The position numbers and the translations under genes are program-made. The notes under the pieces are model-generated. The model had not been told where the DNA came from and did no database searches. It saw only the letters and a list, made by a program, of their open reading frames with translations. From contig CBDCWO010000006.1 of NCBI GenBank assembly GCA_965223405.1, positions 5,456,001-5,520,000 of the forward strand: 64,000 bases of DNA. The letters run 5' to 3'. Shown piece by piece: positions 31,640-41,276 of this stretch (within the stretch, counting starts at the first letter, position 1; every line of letters begins with the position of its first letter). This stretch comes from CBDCWO01 sp965223405. Its GTDB lineage: Bacteria > Bacteroidota > Bacteroidia > Chitinophagales > Saprospiraceae.

Positions 31640-33844
31640 TTACTGAATTTGTTGCTGTATTGTAGTAAGCAGCTGCTGGTAATCCTGGTTTCCCGGATTC
31701 ATCTCAATAAGTTTTTTGCAAATAACAAGAGCCTCTTTATTTAATCCGGACTTATACTGTCCTAGTAATTTGACATATAGCAGTTGTTCCGAATTTTGCC
31801 ATTCCATGGGAGTTTGACTAATCACATTGAGCGATTCTGAGAGCTGATTGTCTTTTTGAAGAAGCAAAATATAATTGTACCAGGCTCTGAAATTGGCCGG
31901 ATCTTTTTGACGGGCCAGATTGAGATAATTCAGAGCTTCAGGAATTTTGTTTTGCTCATTATATAATAGCCCCAGCATATAAAATGCATAAGCAAATTCC
32001 GGCTCTTGCCGAGTAACTATTAAATACAATTCTTCTGCTTCCACCACTTGACCTTGTCGATAGAGTAAGAGAGCCAGATTTAACCGGGACATATTAAAAT
32101 AATTGTCAATTTCCAGTGCTCTTCGATAGGCTCGGATTGCATCATCTATTTGTCCCTTACTTTCAAAGTAACCGGCCAATCGATGTTGTCCTGATGCAAA
32201 GTCGGTATTAAACTCCAGCGAAGTGAGGTATTCCTTTCCAGCGATTGATGACTTCGGATCAAAATCTTGAGGGCTTTTAAGCTGAGAATATTCAGCTGCA
32301 GCGATTCGCACCATTCTAAAACTATCTGATAATAATGGTTCAATTAACTTCGTGTACGTTTGATCACCGACATTCTGAAGTGCCCTGATAGCTTGAGTCC
32401 TTACCAAAGCTGATGAGTCGAACAGAAACATTCGGATTGAGTTCACCTCATCAGGCAACAAGTTTCTACCCAAATAATTAAGTCCGGTAGCCCGGGCTAT
32501 TTCGGGAAACCTTGTACCGGCCAACAATTGATAGAGCGCGTTTCGATCTCCTAAAGCTCCTGGAATCAAGTAATCTGAAAAGTGCTCTGCCCGTTCTGTT
32601 CCATAGAATTTTACAATTGCATTTTCAGCCCACTCCGCACTTTTGTCGGTATGGCATTCATTGCATGCATTGGGGGTGCCGTATTTTACTGTTTGATCCG
32701 GTCTAGGAACTCTAAAACTATGATCTCTGCGAAAATCGTTACCCATGTAATATTCGCCGGTCATATGACAGTTGACACATTGTCCGGCGTCGGAATTAGG
32801 TATATGAAAGTGATGCTCTTTGCTATCATATTTCTGGACATGGCAACTGAGGCATAATTCATTGCCGGTCTTTTTCAATTTCTGAGAATGTACATCATGA
32901 CAATCGCGACAAGAAATACCCAAATGATACATTTTGCTTTGGACAAAGGATCCGTACACGTACACTTCGTCTCTTATTTGGCCGTCAGGTTCATACAATC
33001 CCTCGGTAAGCAAGCTAGGCTCATAATGATCAAAGAAATGCCCTTGGTAATCAAAATAAGGGGTGAGTTGAGATCTTCTGGAATGACAGCGAGCGCATTT
33101 TTGAACCAGTTCGGTAGATGTGGCATTGGTGTCAAGGTAAAGTTTTGGAGGGATATTATTTTCAACATTTTGATTTTCAGCATAATATTTTGCGTGTTCC
33201 TCTCCCGGCCCATGGCAAGCTTCACATCCTACATTAATTTCGGAGAAGGTAGTATTAAATGCCCCTGATATGGCATCAAAATTCTTATGAAGATTAGTTG
33301 AGTGGCAGTCAGCGCAGGCTGTATTCCATCTCATTCCACCACCGGTCCAATGAATCCATTCATCAGTTGCAATATCCATATCGGGTTGCAAATGAAACCA
33401 CTTATTTTTTTCCGAATCCCAGGCTATATCCAAACATTGATAATGCCCCTTTGGAAATTCCACGATGTACTGTTGTAGCGGAAAAACGCCAAAAGTATAT
33501 TTGATTTCATATTCTTGGACCTGAGTTTGATCCTGATCAGAAGAGAAATAATACTTGCCATTTTTTGTCGTAAAACGGTAATCCTGGTTCTGATGTGTAA
33601 ATATTTGATTTTCAAAATTCCCCAGGATCGTTGAAGAATCTGCAATTTGCATAGCTAAATCGTGATGAGAATTCATCCAATCTGCATACTCATCTTCATG
33701 GCAGGTTCGACATTCCGTCGAACCTATAAATTTGTCTTTATGGTCTACCATCCGCAGCTGACCTTCTTCTTTTCCATTCACATTGCAGTAGACAATCAGG
33801 AAAAAGGCACTAAACACGGCAAAATAAATTAAGGACCTTGGCAT
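31640..33844 (-). CDS. Octahaem c-type cytochrome with HEAT and TPR repeats (lipoprotein)
   Basis: I chose ATG 33844 (734 residues), which gives a lipoprotein signal MPRSLIYFAVFSAFFLIVYC. A start 18 codons earlier exists but weakens the signal. Eight CxxCH haem sites are visible in the first half: CRTCH, CADCH, CEACH, CARCH, CRDCH, CLSCH, CVNCH and CNECH, in a cytochrome c554-like arrangement. HEAT-like repeats (SALVRTQAIRALQNVGD) and then four or so TPRs (DDAIRAYRRALEIDN) follow. It is probably a periplasm-facing, membrane-anchored electron carrier or oxidoreductase. No quinol oxidase gene lies beside it, so its partner is unknown. Confidence 0.9.
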   Translation of the reverse strand: MPRSLIYFAVFSAFFLIVYCNVNGKEEGQLRMVDHKDKFIGSTECRTCHEDEYADWMNSHHDLAMQIADSSTILGNFENQIFTHQNQDYRFTTKNGKYYFSSDQDQTQVQEYEIKYTFGVFPLQQYIVEFPKGHYQCLDIAWDSEKNKWFHLQPDMDIATDEWIHWTGGGMRWNTACADCHSTNLHKNFDAISGAFNTTFSEINVGCEACHGPGEEHAKYYAENQNVENNIPPKLYLDTNATSTELVQKCARCHSRRSQLTPYFDYQGHFFDHYEPSLLTEGLYEPDGQIRDEVYVYGSFVQSKMYHLGISCRDCHDVHSQKLKKTGNELCLSCHVQKYDSKEHHFHIPNSDAGQCVNCHMTGEYYMGNDFRRDHSFRVPRPDQTVKYGTPNACNECHTDKSAEWAENAIVKFYGTERAEHFSDYLIPGALGDRNALYQLLAGTRFPEIARATGLNYLGRNLLPDEVNSIRMFLFDSSALVRTQAIRALQNVGDQTYTKLIEPLLSDSFRMVRIAAAEYSQLKSPQDFDPKSSIAGKEYLTSLEFNTDFASGQHRLAGYFESKGQIDDAIRAYRRALEIDNYFNMSRLNLALLLYRQGQVVEAEELYLIVTRQEPEFAYAFYMLGLLYNEQNKIPEALNYLNLARQKDPANFRAWYNYILLLQKDNQLSESLNVISQTPMEWQNSEQLLYVKLLGQYKSGLNKEALVICKKLIEMNPGNQDYQQLLTTIQQQIQ

Positions 33845-33908
33845 AAATGCAATGATAAGAAATTTAATATTTAGAATCAGGGATGATTTAGAAAGCAACT
33901 AACAAAAT

Positions 33909-34811
33909 TCAATTTTTCGTAATTTTTGCTAACACATTTTCGATCAGGTCATTTACAATGTTGGTATAATTGTTACTAAAATTTGTGGTGATTCTATTGG
34001 CTATAATGGCGCAACAGGTGCAGCATTTATGGCCCATCATTCTGCCGAGTCCATACAACGCTGAAGTTTCCATCTCATAATTAGTAATTCTCATTTGATC
34101 GAATCTAAACGTAGTTAACTTTTGATTTATATCTGGATCTTGTGGCGCTGAATTAAGATGTCTGCCTTGAGGACCATAAAACCCGGGAGCAGTAGCGGTA
34201 ATGCCCGGGATCATATCTTCATTCAGTAATGCGACTAGATCCGAGGAAGCTTCAATTGCATAGGGCAAAGAAAGCTTGGGGTTCCACTGGAGATGATCGT
34301 TGATAGCGGTGTTCAATTTTCTTTCCTTCTTGGTGTAATCAAATTGGTAATAATGCATTAGACCATCGAATCCCAAACCAAATTTGGAAATTACCATGGA
34401 ACCCACGGGAATATCAGAATGCAGGCTACTGGAAGTCCCAATTCGGATCACATTCAGAGAAATCCGGTTCCGATTGGCTTTTCTGGATACAGGATCAATG
34501 TTTATTGCTGCATCCAATTCGGTTAATACGATATCTATATTATCGGTCCCAATACCGCTGGACATAACTGTAATTTTTTTACCGTTAAGGGTGCCGGTGT
34601 TTGTTACAAATTCACGGTTTTGAATCTGGAAATCGACTGTGTCAAAATATTTACTCACTTTGACCACGCGACCGGGATCACCAACCAGGATCACGGTAGG
34701 AGCCACATGTTCTGCTTTAACGCCCAGGTGATACACAGTGCCATCCGAATTTAGAATTAATTCGGAATGGTGAAATGTTTTTCTATTCATTCTTGCAAAA
34801 TACAATTTCAT
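33909..34811 (-). CDS. Nucleoside phosphorylase, uridine-phosphorylase-like
   Basis: This 300-residue member of the PNP/UDP family cleaves nucleosides with phosphate. Visible motifs are ILVGDPGRVVKVSKYFD (phosphate loop), MSSGIGTDNIDIVLTEL, VIRIGTSSSLHSDIPVGSMV and the purine/pyrimidine-site YEMETSALYGLGRMMGHK. It is longer than E. coli Udp (about 253). The start may be ATG 34811 or the Met seven codons later (MNRKTF). It lies divergent from deoD, and with deoC it forms a nucleoside-degradation neighbourhood. Confidence 0.88.
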   Translation of the reverse strand: MKLYFARMNRKTFHHSELILNSDGTVYHLGVKAEHVAPTVILVGDPGRVVKVSKYFDTVDFQIQNREFVTNTGTLNGKKITVMSSGIGTDNIDIVLTELDAAINIDPVSRKANRNRISLNVIRIGTSSSLHSDIPVGSMVISKFGLGFDGLMHYYQFDYTKKERKLNTAINDHLQWNPKLSLPYAIEASSDLVALLNEDMIPGITATAPGFYGPQGRHLNSAPQDPDINQKLTTFRFDQMRITNYEMETSALYGLGRMMGHKCCTCCAIIANRITTNFSNNYTNIVNDLIENVLAKITKN

Positions 34812-35106
34812 ATTTTAAATAACACGATTGTATTATTAGTTGGTATTGTTTGGGGCATCTCACCTCAAACTATTTACGAACCACCTCTGGGGTTGTTTGG
34901 GCGTCTCACCTTAACCTATTCTCAAACTGCGTATACCGTCTAAATAAATTTGTCGAATATTTATCCAACCTCAAGCATTTTAGGGGAGTTTTGCCGTAAA
35001 CGGTTATTTTTTAAAACCGGCTCCGGATCAAGAATAAGAAATTGTACTTTTGCCAGTAACTGTTTTATCTCCGGATTTAGCAAAAAATCATAGAAAATAG
35101 TGAAAT
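34812..35106. other. Intergenic region with a 29-bp direct repeat and deoD promoter element
   Basis: The divergent region between the two nucleoside phosphorylases holds an imperfect direct repeat: TTGTTTGGGGCATCTCACCT at 34846-34874 and TTGTTTGGGCGTCTCACCTT at 34893-34920. The copies are spaced 47 bp start to start. TACTTTTG at 35045-35052 fits the -7 consensus for deoD. The repeats could be operator sites or just duplicated sequence. Confidence 0.5.
35045..35052 (+). promoter_or_regulatory. -7 element TACTTTTG upstream of deoD
   Basis: The octamer matches TAnnTTTG and lies 55 bp upstream of the deoD start. No good -33 TTTG was seen, so confidence is limited. Confidence 0.4.
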
Positions 35107-35823
35107 ATGAGTATTCATCTAGAAGCAAGCAGAGGATCTATTGCCGAAACCGTGTTGTTGCCCGGTGATCCTTTGAGAGCAAAGCATGTAGCCGAAGAGT
35201 TGTTACAAAATAGTAAATGTTACAATAACGTACGGGGCATGCTTGGGTTTACCGGGTATTATCAGGGGCATCTGGTCTCGATCCAAGGAACTGGTATGGG
35301 AATGCCAAGTACAGCTATTTATGTAAACGAGTTGGTTAAAGAATATGGAGTCAAGCGATTAGTGAGAGTAGGAACCTGTGGTTCCATCCAAGGAGAAATG
35401 GATATTGGAGATATCATCCTAGCCACTAGTGCTTCTGGAGATTCTCACACCAATAAACTGTATTTTGGAGGCATGGATTTTGCTCCTACTGCAGACTTTG
35501 AATTGTTATATAATGCCTATCAGAGAGCTAGATTAATGAACATTCCTGTAAATCCCGGACCGATATTTAGTACGGATACCTTTTTTGATGACAAACCGGA
35601 TCGTTGGACCATTTGGGCGGAGCACGGAATCCTAGCGGTAGAAATGGAAACACAGATGCTATACACATTAGCTGCTCGATTCGAAGTTAAAGCACTCTCC
35701 ATTCTGACCGTAAGCGATAGTTTGGTTACTGGAAAAGCGGCTAGTCATCAAGATCGTGAGAAAGGGTTTATGAAGATGATGAAACTGGCCTTAGAATCAA
35801 CAATCATCAGCAATCTGGATTGA
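35107..35823 (+). CDS. deoD: Purine-nucleoside phosphorylase, DeoD type
   Basis: DeoD splits purine (deoxy)nucleosides with phosphate to free base plus (deoxy)ribose-1-phosphate. The 238 residues match the hexameric E. coli-type enzyme: VLLPGDPLRAKHVAEELL, YNNVRGMLGFTGYYQG, RVGTCGSIQ, AVEMETQMLYTLAAR and the catalytic aspartate in LTVSDSLVTG. It is the only plus-strand gene of the nucleoside cluster. Its product feeds the deoC aldolase 2.4 kb away. Confidence 0.96.
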   Translation: MSIHLEASRGSIAETVLLPGDPLRAKHVAEELLQNSKCYNNVRGMLGFTGYYQGHLVSIQGTGMGMPSTAIYVNELVKEYGVKRLVRVGTCGSIQGEMDIGDIILATSASGDSHTNKLYFGGMDFAPTADFELLYNAYQRARLMNIPVNPGPIFSTDTFFDDKPDRWTIWAEHGILAVEMETQMLYTLAARFEVKALSILTVSDSLVTGKAASHQDREKGFMKMMKLALESTIISNLD

Positions 35824-35859
35824 TCAAATTTTCGTCATCACGAACTTTGTAGTACTTAC

Positions 35860-38235
35860 TCATACTCCATACGGAATCCAAATATTCTTGATCTGGGTTG
35901 CTTTTCGCAAGTAAAGTTCTCCTTGGCCGGATAGATTATTGAACCAGTTGTTTGATTCCTTGTCGATCCAGGTTCGTTTCAGGTTTTCAGCGGAATGGTA
36001 TTCTACATTTTTTGCTGCTGAGGATTCTCCAAAATACCAGATACCTTCCAAATCATTGTGTTTGGCCAGAACTTCAGACAGTTCTATGGAAGACCCGGTG
36101 ACAATGTTTAAAGCACCATTTGGTACATCTGATGTCTCCAGTATCTGATAAAAATCAGTGGCTGAAAATGGGTAAGCTTGTGAAGGGATCGCGATAACAC
36201 GATTCCCCATTGCCAGGGCTGGGAGCACGGTAGAGATAAAACCGAGCAACGGATTATTTTCAGGACAAATTACACCCATAACTCCTAGGGGTTCGGGCAT
36301 GGCCAGCGTGACGTATCTATGGATAGTATGATGTACCCTTCCATCGTATTTGTCTGCCATGGCGGCGTAATAGTACAATCTTTCAATCGACTTGGACACT
36401 TCCTGGGAGCTGTAGCCTGGATTGCAATCGAGCATCTCAGCAATTCTACGGCTGAATTCCTGCTGGCGGACGCTTAGGTTTTCGGCAACAAAATATAAGA
36501 CCTGGGCACGAGCATGACCGGTCATATTTTTCCATTTTGAGTCGGCATGAGCCGCTTCAACTGCATTTCTGATGTCCTTGCGATTACCTTGAGGCACTTC
36601 ACCCAGATAATTACCCAGCCTGGAATAAACTTTACGACTATATCCACCATCGGGTCGAACTTGCTGACCCCCAATATATAATTTAGGTGTCCGATCAATT
36701 GTGGGCCCAAAATTCATAACTGTTTCATTGTCATGCTCATGGATTGGATCGGGAGTGGATGACGTCTCATTGGAGCTGAACTTTAGGTATTCAAAAAGAC
36801 CTTCTAATCCGCCTTCACGTCCGAATCCGGATTCTTTATAACCTCCAAATCCTGAGGCGGCATCAAATACGTTGGTACAGTTAATCCAAACCGTACCTGC
36901 TTTTATTTGTGGGGCAAGATCCAGGGCGAGATTTATGTTTTCCGTCCAGATACTGGCTGCCAATCCAAACCTCGTGTTATTGGCGAGTTTCACTGCTTCC
37001 TGATGATTTCTAAATCTCATCGCCACCAGGACAGGCCCAAATATTTCCTCTTGTGTTATCGTATCGGAAGGCGAAACATCTGTAAAAAGACTGGGAGGAT
37101 AATAGTATCCATTTTGTGGACAATTCCAGGATGGCTGCCACAAAATACCTCCTTCCAGGATACCTTGCTTGACCAAATTTTCGATTTTTTGCAATTGCAC
37201 AGGAGCAATAATAGCACCAATATCTGTATTCTTATCTAGAGAGTCTCCCACACGTAATTGTTCCATCCGGGCTTTGACTTTTGCATAGAATTGCTCCGCA
37301 ATACTTTCTTGTACTAATAACCTGGAACCTGCACAACACACTTGCCCCTGATTAAACCAAATGGCATCAACTATTCCTTCCACTGCACTATCCAGGTCGG
37401 CATCTTCAAATACCAAAAAGGGAGATTTTCCTCCTAATTCGAGAGAAATCTGTTTTCCGGTACCGGCTGTGCTTTTACGAATCAGTCGGCCTACCACAGT
37501 CGACCCTGTAAAGGCTATTTTTTGGACATCCGCATGTTTAACCAAAGAAGATCCGGTTTTACCATCTCCGGTCACAATATTAATTACCCCTGCTGGCAGA
37601 TTAATTTCCTGGCAAATCTCAGCAAAAAATAAGGCCGTTAATGAGGTGAATTCAGCCGGTTTCAATATTACGGTATTTCCCATAGCCAGAGCAGGAGCTA
37701 TTTTCCAGGCAAGCATCAAAAGTGGAAAATTCCACGGTATGATTTGACCAACTACCCCAATCGGATGATAATTCTTTAGATCGGCTTGTTTGATTTGAGC
37801 CCAACCAGCATGATGATAAAAATGTCTGCTCACCAAAGGAATATCAATATCTCTGGTTTCTCTGATTGGCTTTCCATTGTCCAGAGATTCCAATACAGCT
37901 AGTAGCCTGGCGTGCTTCTGGATTTTCCGTGCAATGGCGTAGAGAAACCTGGCGCGTTGATGAGCTCCGATTTTATTCCAGGCAGGAAGTGCCATTTTAG
38001 CTGCTTGTACGGCATCATTAATATCCTCATGACCCGCTTGACTGATAGTTGCCAACTTTTCTTTTGTGCATGGATTTATACTATCAAAATATTCACCTCC
38101 GTGTGGCTTTTTCCATTTATTGTTTATAAAGAGTCCGAACTGGGATTGATGAGATTGTATCCACTGCAAAGCAATGTCCTTATTTTCAACTGCCGGCCCG
38201 TACTCCATTGAAGTATATATTTTTTCAATTTTCAT
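35860..38235 (-). CDS. Two-domain aldehyde dehydrogenase (ALDH16-like)
   Basis: ATG 38235 gives 791 residues. A longer frame to 38376 would run into deoC and begins before the conserved MKIEKIYTSMEYG. The first ALDH domain (about 30-490) is complete: NAD-site IIPWNFP, Glu266 (SLELGGKSP) and catalytic Cys300 (FNQGQVCCAGS). The second domain (about 525-760, IGGQQVRPDGG, VICPENNPLLGF) lacks the catalytic Cys and Glu context and is degenerate. This layout matches ALDH16. It follows deoC by 10 bp, so oxidation of the acetaldehyde made by DeoC is a natural guess. Confidence 0.9.
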   Translation of the reverse strand: MKIEKIYTSMEYGPAVENKDIALQWIQSHQSQFGLFINNKWKKPHGGEYFDSINPCTKEKLATISQAGHEDINDAVQAAKMALPAWNKIGAHQRARFLYAIARKIQKHARLLAVLESLDNGKPIRETRDIDIPLVSRHFYHHAGWAQIKQADLKNYHPIGVVGQIIPWNFPLLMLAWKIAPALAMGNTVILKPAEFTSLTALFFAEICQEINLPAGVINIVTGDGKTGSSLVKHADVQKIAFTGSTVVGRLIRKSTAGTGKQISLELGGKSPFLVFEDADLDSAVEGIVDAIWFNQGQVCCAGSRLLVQESIAEQFYAKVKARMEQLRVGDSLDKNTDIGAIIAPVQLQKIENLVKQGILEGGILWQPSWNCPQNGYYYPPSLFTDVSPSDTITQEEIFGPVLVAMRFRNHQEAVKLANNTRFGLAASIWTENINLALDLAPQIKAGTVWINCTNVFDAASGFGGYKESGFGREGGLEGLFEYLKFSSNETSSTPDPIHEHDNETVMNFGPTIDRTPKLYIGGQQVRPDGGYSRKVYSRLGNYLGEVPQGNRKDIRNAVEAAHADSKWKNMTGHARAQVLYFVAENLSVRQQEFSRRIAEMLDCNPGYSSQEVSKSIERLYYYAAMADKYDGRVHHTIHRYVTLAMPEPLGVMGVICPENNPLLGFISTVLPALAMGNRVIAIPSQAYPFSATDFYQILETSDVPNGALNIVTGSSIELSEVLAKHNDLEGIWYFGESSAAKNVEYHSAENLKRTWIDKESNNWFNNLSGQGELYLRKATQIKNIWIPYGV

Positions 38236-38245
38236 AGCATAAGTT

Positions 38246-39223
38246 TTAAGCCATTGGATGACGGTAGGTTGCACTATACCTTCCGGTAACATAGTGTTCC
38301 AATTGTCTTTCGATGTCTGACAATAATCCACTCGCTCCAAATCTAAAAAGTCGTGGTTGCATCCATTCAATTCCAAGCTCTTCCTTGATCAGTATTAGCC
38401 ATTGCAATGCTTGTTTTGCTTTTCTGATCCCGCCTGCTGGTTTGAATCCTATTTGAAACCCTGTGCGTTGGTAATAGTCTCGAATTTGACGAGTCATCAC
38501 CAGACTCACAGGTAGCGTAGCATTTATACGTTCTTTGCCCGTACTGGTCTTGATAAAATCGGCTCCGGCCATCATGCAAACCTGGCTTGCCTTAGCAACG
38601 GAGTTCAGATTTGGTAATTCGCCAGTAGCTAGGATCGTTTTTAGATGAGCATCTCCACAGGCTTGCCGATAGGCAACAATCTCATCATATAGGGACTTCC
38701 AATCCGCAGCAAGAACTTTACTCCTGGAGATTACTATATCAATCTCTTGTGCCCCAGCGGCCACAGATTCTTGAATCTGCTTGATTTTGGTGGCATGACT
38801 AATTTGTCCTGCAGGAAATCCGGTTGAGACCGCGGCGACTGGAATAGTACTGCTGGCAAGATAATCTGTGGCTTGGGCAATAAAATTGTGATATACACAA
38901 ACCGCTGCCACCCTAAGGGGGAGGGTAAATTCCATTCGGTCCAAAAGATCTTGTCTGACGGGATGAAGGGCCTTATCGCATATACGTTTGATATTTGTCC
39001 AGGTATCATCTCCCGATAGGGTAGTCAAATCTATACATGAGATGGCTTTTAGTAGCCAGGCCGCTTGCCATTCTTTTTTAATGGATCGCCGCTTAACTAG
39101 TGTAACTATTCTTCTTTCGACAGCACTTCGGTTTATCCTTATTTTAGCGAAAATATCCTCACTGTAAAGGGTTCCCGGATTTCTTTTTATATGTGGAACT
39201 TGGATAAGCTTGTCATTTTTCAT
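38246..39223 (-). CDS. deoC: Deoxyribose-phosphate aldolase
   Basis: DeoC splits 2-deoxyribose-5-phosphate into glyceraldehyde-3-phosphate and acetaldehyde. The Schiff-base lysine is Lys225 in GADFIKTSTGK. The proton-relay lysine is in GFKPAGGIRKAKQA, and the substrate-site aspartate is in EIDIVISRSK. At 325 residues it is longer than E. coli DeoC (about 259), with an extra N-terminal region as in animal DERA. It is co-transcribed with the ALDH16-like gene downstream. Confidence 0.95.
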   Translation of the reverse strand: MKNDKLIQVPHIKRNPGTLYSEDIFAKIRINRSAVERRIVTLVKRRSIKKEWQAAWLLKAISCIDLTTLSGDDTWTNIKRICDKALHPVRQDLLDRMEFTLPLRVAAVCVYHNFIAQATDYLASSTIPVAAVSTGFPAGQISHATKIKQIQESVAAGAQEIDIVISRSKVLAADWKSLYDEIVAYRQACGDAHLKTILATGELPNLNSVAKASQVCMMAGADFIKTSTGKERINATLPVSLVMTRQIRDYYQRTGFQIGFKPAGGIRKAKQALQWLILIKEELGIEWMQPRLFRFGASGLLSDIERQLEHYVTGRYSATYRHPMA

Positions 39224-39322
39224 GAACCAACGATCATTCTGAGATAGAGGATTTTCTATACGATAAAATTACAATATTTCACCAATGAAATGAGTTGACC
39301 TGCAAATTTATTGAGAATCTAT

Positions 39323-40111
39323 TCAAGAGGTATTGGATCTAATAATTGAGTAAGGTACTTGCTGTTTGATGGCTTTAATCAGAAAGTTTTCTTCATTTCC
39401 ATTGACCAACCAGGTTTCAATACCCGCGCTTTGAGCAATTGCTGCTGCATCCAGCTTGGATTTCATACCCCCCGATCCCTGGTCCGATTTGATATTACCA
39501 ACCTGAGCTTGCAAATGTTGAATTTCAGTGATTTCCTTTACCGTAACTCTCTGGTTGTCTTTGAGAGCTTCGATATCATACAATCCGTAGGTATTCGTTG
39601 CCATAATCAAAAGATCGACTTTTAATAGACGAGCAGTGAGTGCCGCCAAACGGTCATTGTCACCAAATTGTATTTCCTCGGTTGCTACAGTATCATTTTC
39701 GTTGATTATCGGAATATAATTGTTGAGAAGTAGTGTTTCTATAGTATTAATTATATTATCTCTGGTTTGATGATGATCAAAATCCAAATAGGACAGCAGA
39801 CACTGGGCAGTCAACAATTTTAATTCTCGAAAACTTTCTTGAAAGATGCGCATCAGGTGAGGCTGTCCAATCGCTGCCAATGCTTGCTTTACTGTAATTT
39901 CTTGACCACTTCCCTCGAGGTTGACAAACTGTTTGGCTACGGCAATTGCACCCGAACAAACTAAAATAAATTCATAATGATCACTTAGACCGATTATCTG
40001 TCTGCCGATGTCCTCAATTTTACCTCTTGATATGGAATCGGTACCTTTGGTAAGAGTACTGGTGCCGATTTTTAGCAGGATTCTCTTTTTATCGCCCCTG
40101 TCCGTTCCCAT
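39323..40111 (-). CDS. proB: Glutamate 5-kinase (AAK domain only)
   Basis: ProB phosphorylates glutamate at the gamma position, the first step to proline. The 262 residues form a single amino-acid-kinase domain: ILLKIGTSTLTKG, LVCSGAIAVAKQ, IINENDTVATEEIQFGDNDRLAALTA and GSGGMKSKLDAA. The C-terminal PUA domain of E. coli ProB is absent, which is also seen in other bacteria. The start overlaps proA by 23 bp, so the pair is co-translated. Confidence 0.95.
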   Translation of the reverse strand: MGTDRGDKKRILLKIGTSTLTKGTDSISRGKIEDIGRQIIGLSDHYEFILVCSGAIAVAKQFVNLEGSGQEITVKQALAAIGQPHLMRIFQESFRELKLLTAQCLLSYLDFDHHQTRDNIINTIETLLLNNYIPIINENDTVATEEIQFGDNDRLAALTARLLKVDLLIMATNTYGLYDIEALKDNQRVTVKEITEIQHLQAQVGNIKSDQGSGGMKSKLDAAAIAQSAGIETWLVNGNEENFLIKAIKQQVPYSIIRSNTS

Positions 40112-41276
40112 AAATATACCACTTGTTGGTTACTAATTGTTCCAAACCCAAAGGACCCCGGTGATGCATTTTATCAGTGCTAATGGCCAATTCGGCTCCC
40201 AGACCAAATTGTCCGCCATCTGTAAATCGCGTTGATGCATTGTGGTAAACTGCCGCGGCATCAATGGTTTGCATAAATTTCTTTGCTACATCAGCGTCTT
40301 CCGTAACTATGGTCACTGAATGTCCTCCCGAATATTTGTTGATTTTTTCAATAGCCTGGCTGAGATCCTGAACACCTCCGATAAGTATCTTATAATCTAG
40401 AAACTCTTCGTACCAAAGTTCATCCGAATCGTTTAGTTGCCCTGGTCCGGGCACACCATCCTCTTTTATTACTTCAACACCATGGTCAGAAAGCAGCTGA
40501 CTTAATGATCTTACAAAATCATTGTAATTCGGTAAAGACTGATCCACAAGCAACTTATCTAATGCGTTGCAAGCAGATATTTTGTCTGTTTTAGCATTTA
40601 ATATCAGAGCTTTGGCCATTTCCAGATTGGCTGAATGATGTACGTAAAGGAAGTTGTTACCTCTGCCGCTTACCAGCACCGGACAGAATGCATTTTTTTT
40701 GACAAATGAGATCAGTTTTTCACCACCCCTTGGTACGATCAGGTCGATTTTTTGTTTCGGTTTCAACAACAAATCCTGAGTTTGTTGTCTGGAATAATCC
40801 AGATAGCGAATGTAATCATGTTCGCAATGGTATTGTTTCAAGGCATGGTGCCAGCACTCTACGAGTTTCAAATTCGTTTTTATGGATTCTTTGCCTCCTT
40901 TAAGCAGAATTTTGTTACCACTTTTAAAGGCAATGGCTGCTGCCTCAATGGTTACATCCGGTCTTGATTCGTAAATGATCAATATGGTACCGAAAGGAGC
41001 TGTTTTATTTACCACTCTCATTCCATTAGGATGCTGATATGAATAAAGATCGCGATCTAAGGGCTCCTCCTTTTCGATAACTTTCGCAAGCGATTGAATC
41101 ATTTCATCTACTTTCTGATTATCGACTTTCAACCGGTCGTATAATGCGACATCATCCATAGCAAACGCTTGTAGATCTTGTTGATTCTGATCGATAATGT
41201 GTTCTCTCTGGTGCTCCAACCATTGTTGCATTTCCTGTAAAACAATATTCCTTTTTTCCAGTGATAAGATGGCCAC
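40089..41276 (-). CDS. proA: Gamma-glutamyl-phosphate reductase
   Basis: ProA reduces glutamyl-5-phosphate to glutamate semialdehyde with NADPH. The 395 residues show RVVNKTAPFGTILIIYESRPDVT, KSGNKILLKGGKES, the catalytic cysteine in KISACNALDKLLVD, and GPLGLEQLVTNKW at the C-terminus. The first plausible start is GTG at 41276, and no ATG lies in frame upstream. It is first in the proA-proB operon. Ornithine aminotransferase at 49305 makes the same semialdehyde from ornithine. Confidence 0.95.
   Translation of the reverse strand: MAILSLEKRNIVLQEMQQWLEHQREHIIDQNQQDLQAFAMDDVALYDRLKVDNQKVDEMIQSLAKVIEKEEPLDRDLYSYQHPNGMRVVNKTAPFGTILIIYESRPDVTIEAAAIAFKSGNKILLKGGKESIKTNLKLVECWHHALKQYHCEHDYIRYLDYSRQQTQDLLLKPKQKIDLIVPRGGEKLISFVKKNAFCPVLVSGRGNNFLYVHHSANLEMAKALILNAKTDKISACNALDKLLVDQSLPNYNDFVRSLSQLLSDHGVEVIKEDGVPGPGQLNDSDELWYEEFLDYKILIGGVQDLSQAIEKINKYSGGHSVTIVTEDADVAKKFMQTIDAAAVYHNASTRFTDGGQFGLGAELAISTDKMHHRGPLGLEQLVTNKWYIYGNGQGR

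Noticed and set aside
35860..38235. Broken fusion of two ALDH genes
   Set aside because: The frame is intact, and the complete-plus-degenerate two-domain layout is normal for ALDH16.
38236..38376. 47-codon N-terminal extension of the ALDH16-like frame
   Set aside because: It overlaps the coding end of deoC in another frame. The conserved protein begins at ATG 38235, 10 bp after deoC.
39323..40111. Truncated proB
   Set aside because: The PUA domain is missing, but the kinase domain is complete and PUA-less ProB proteins occur in other bacteria.
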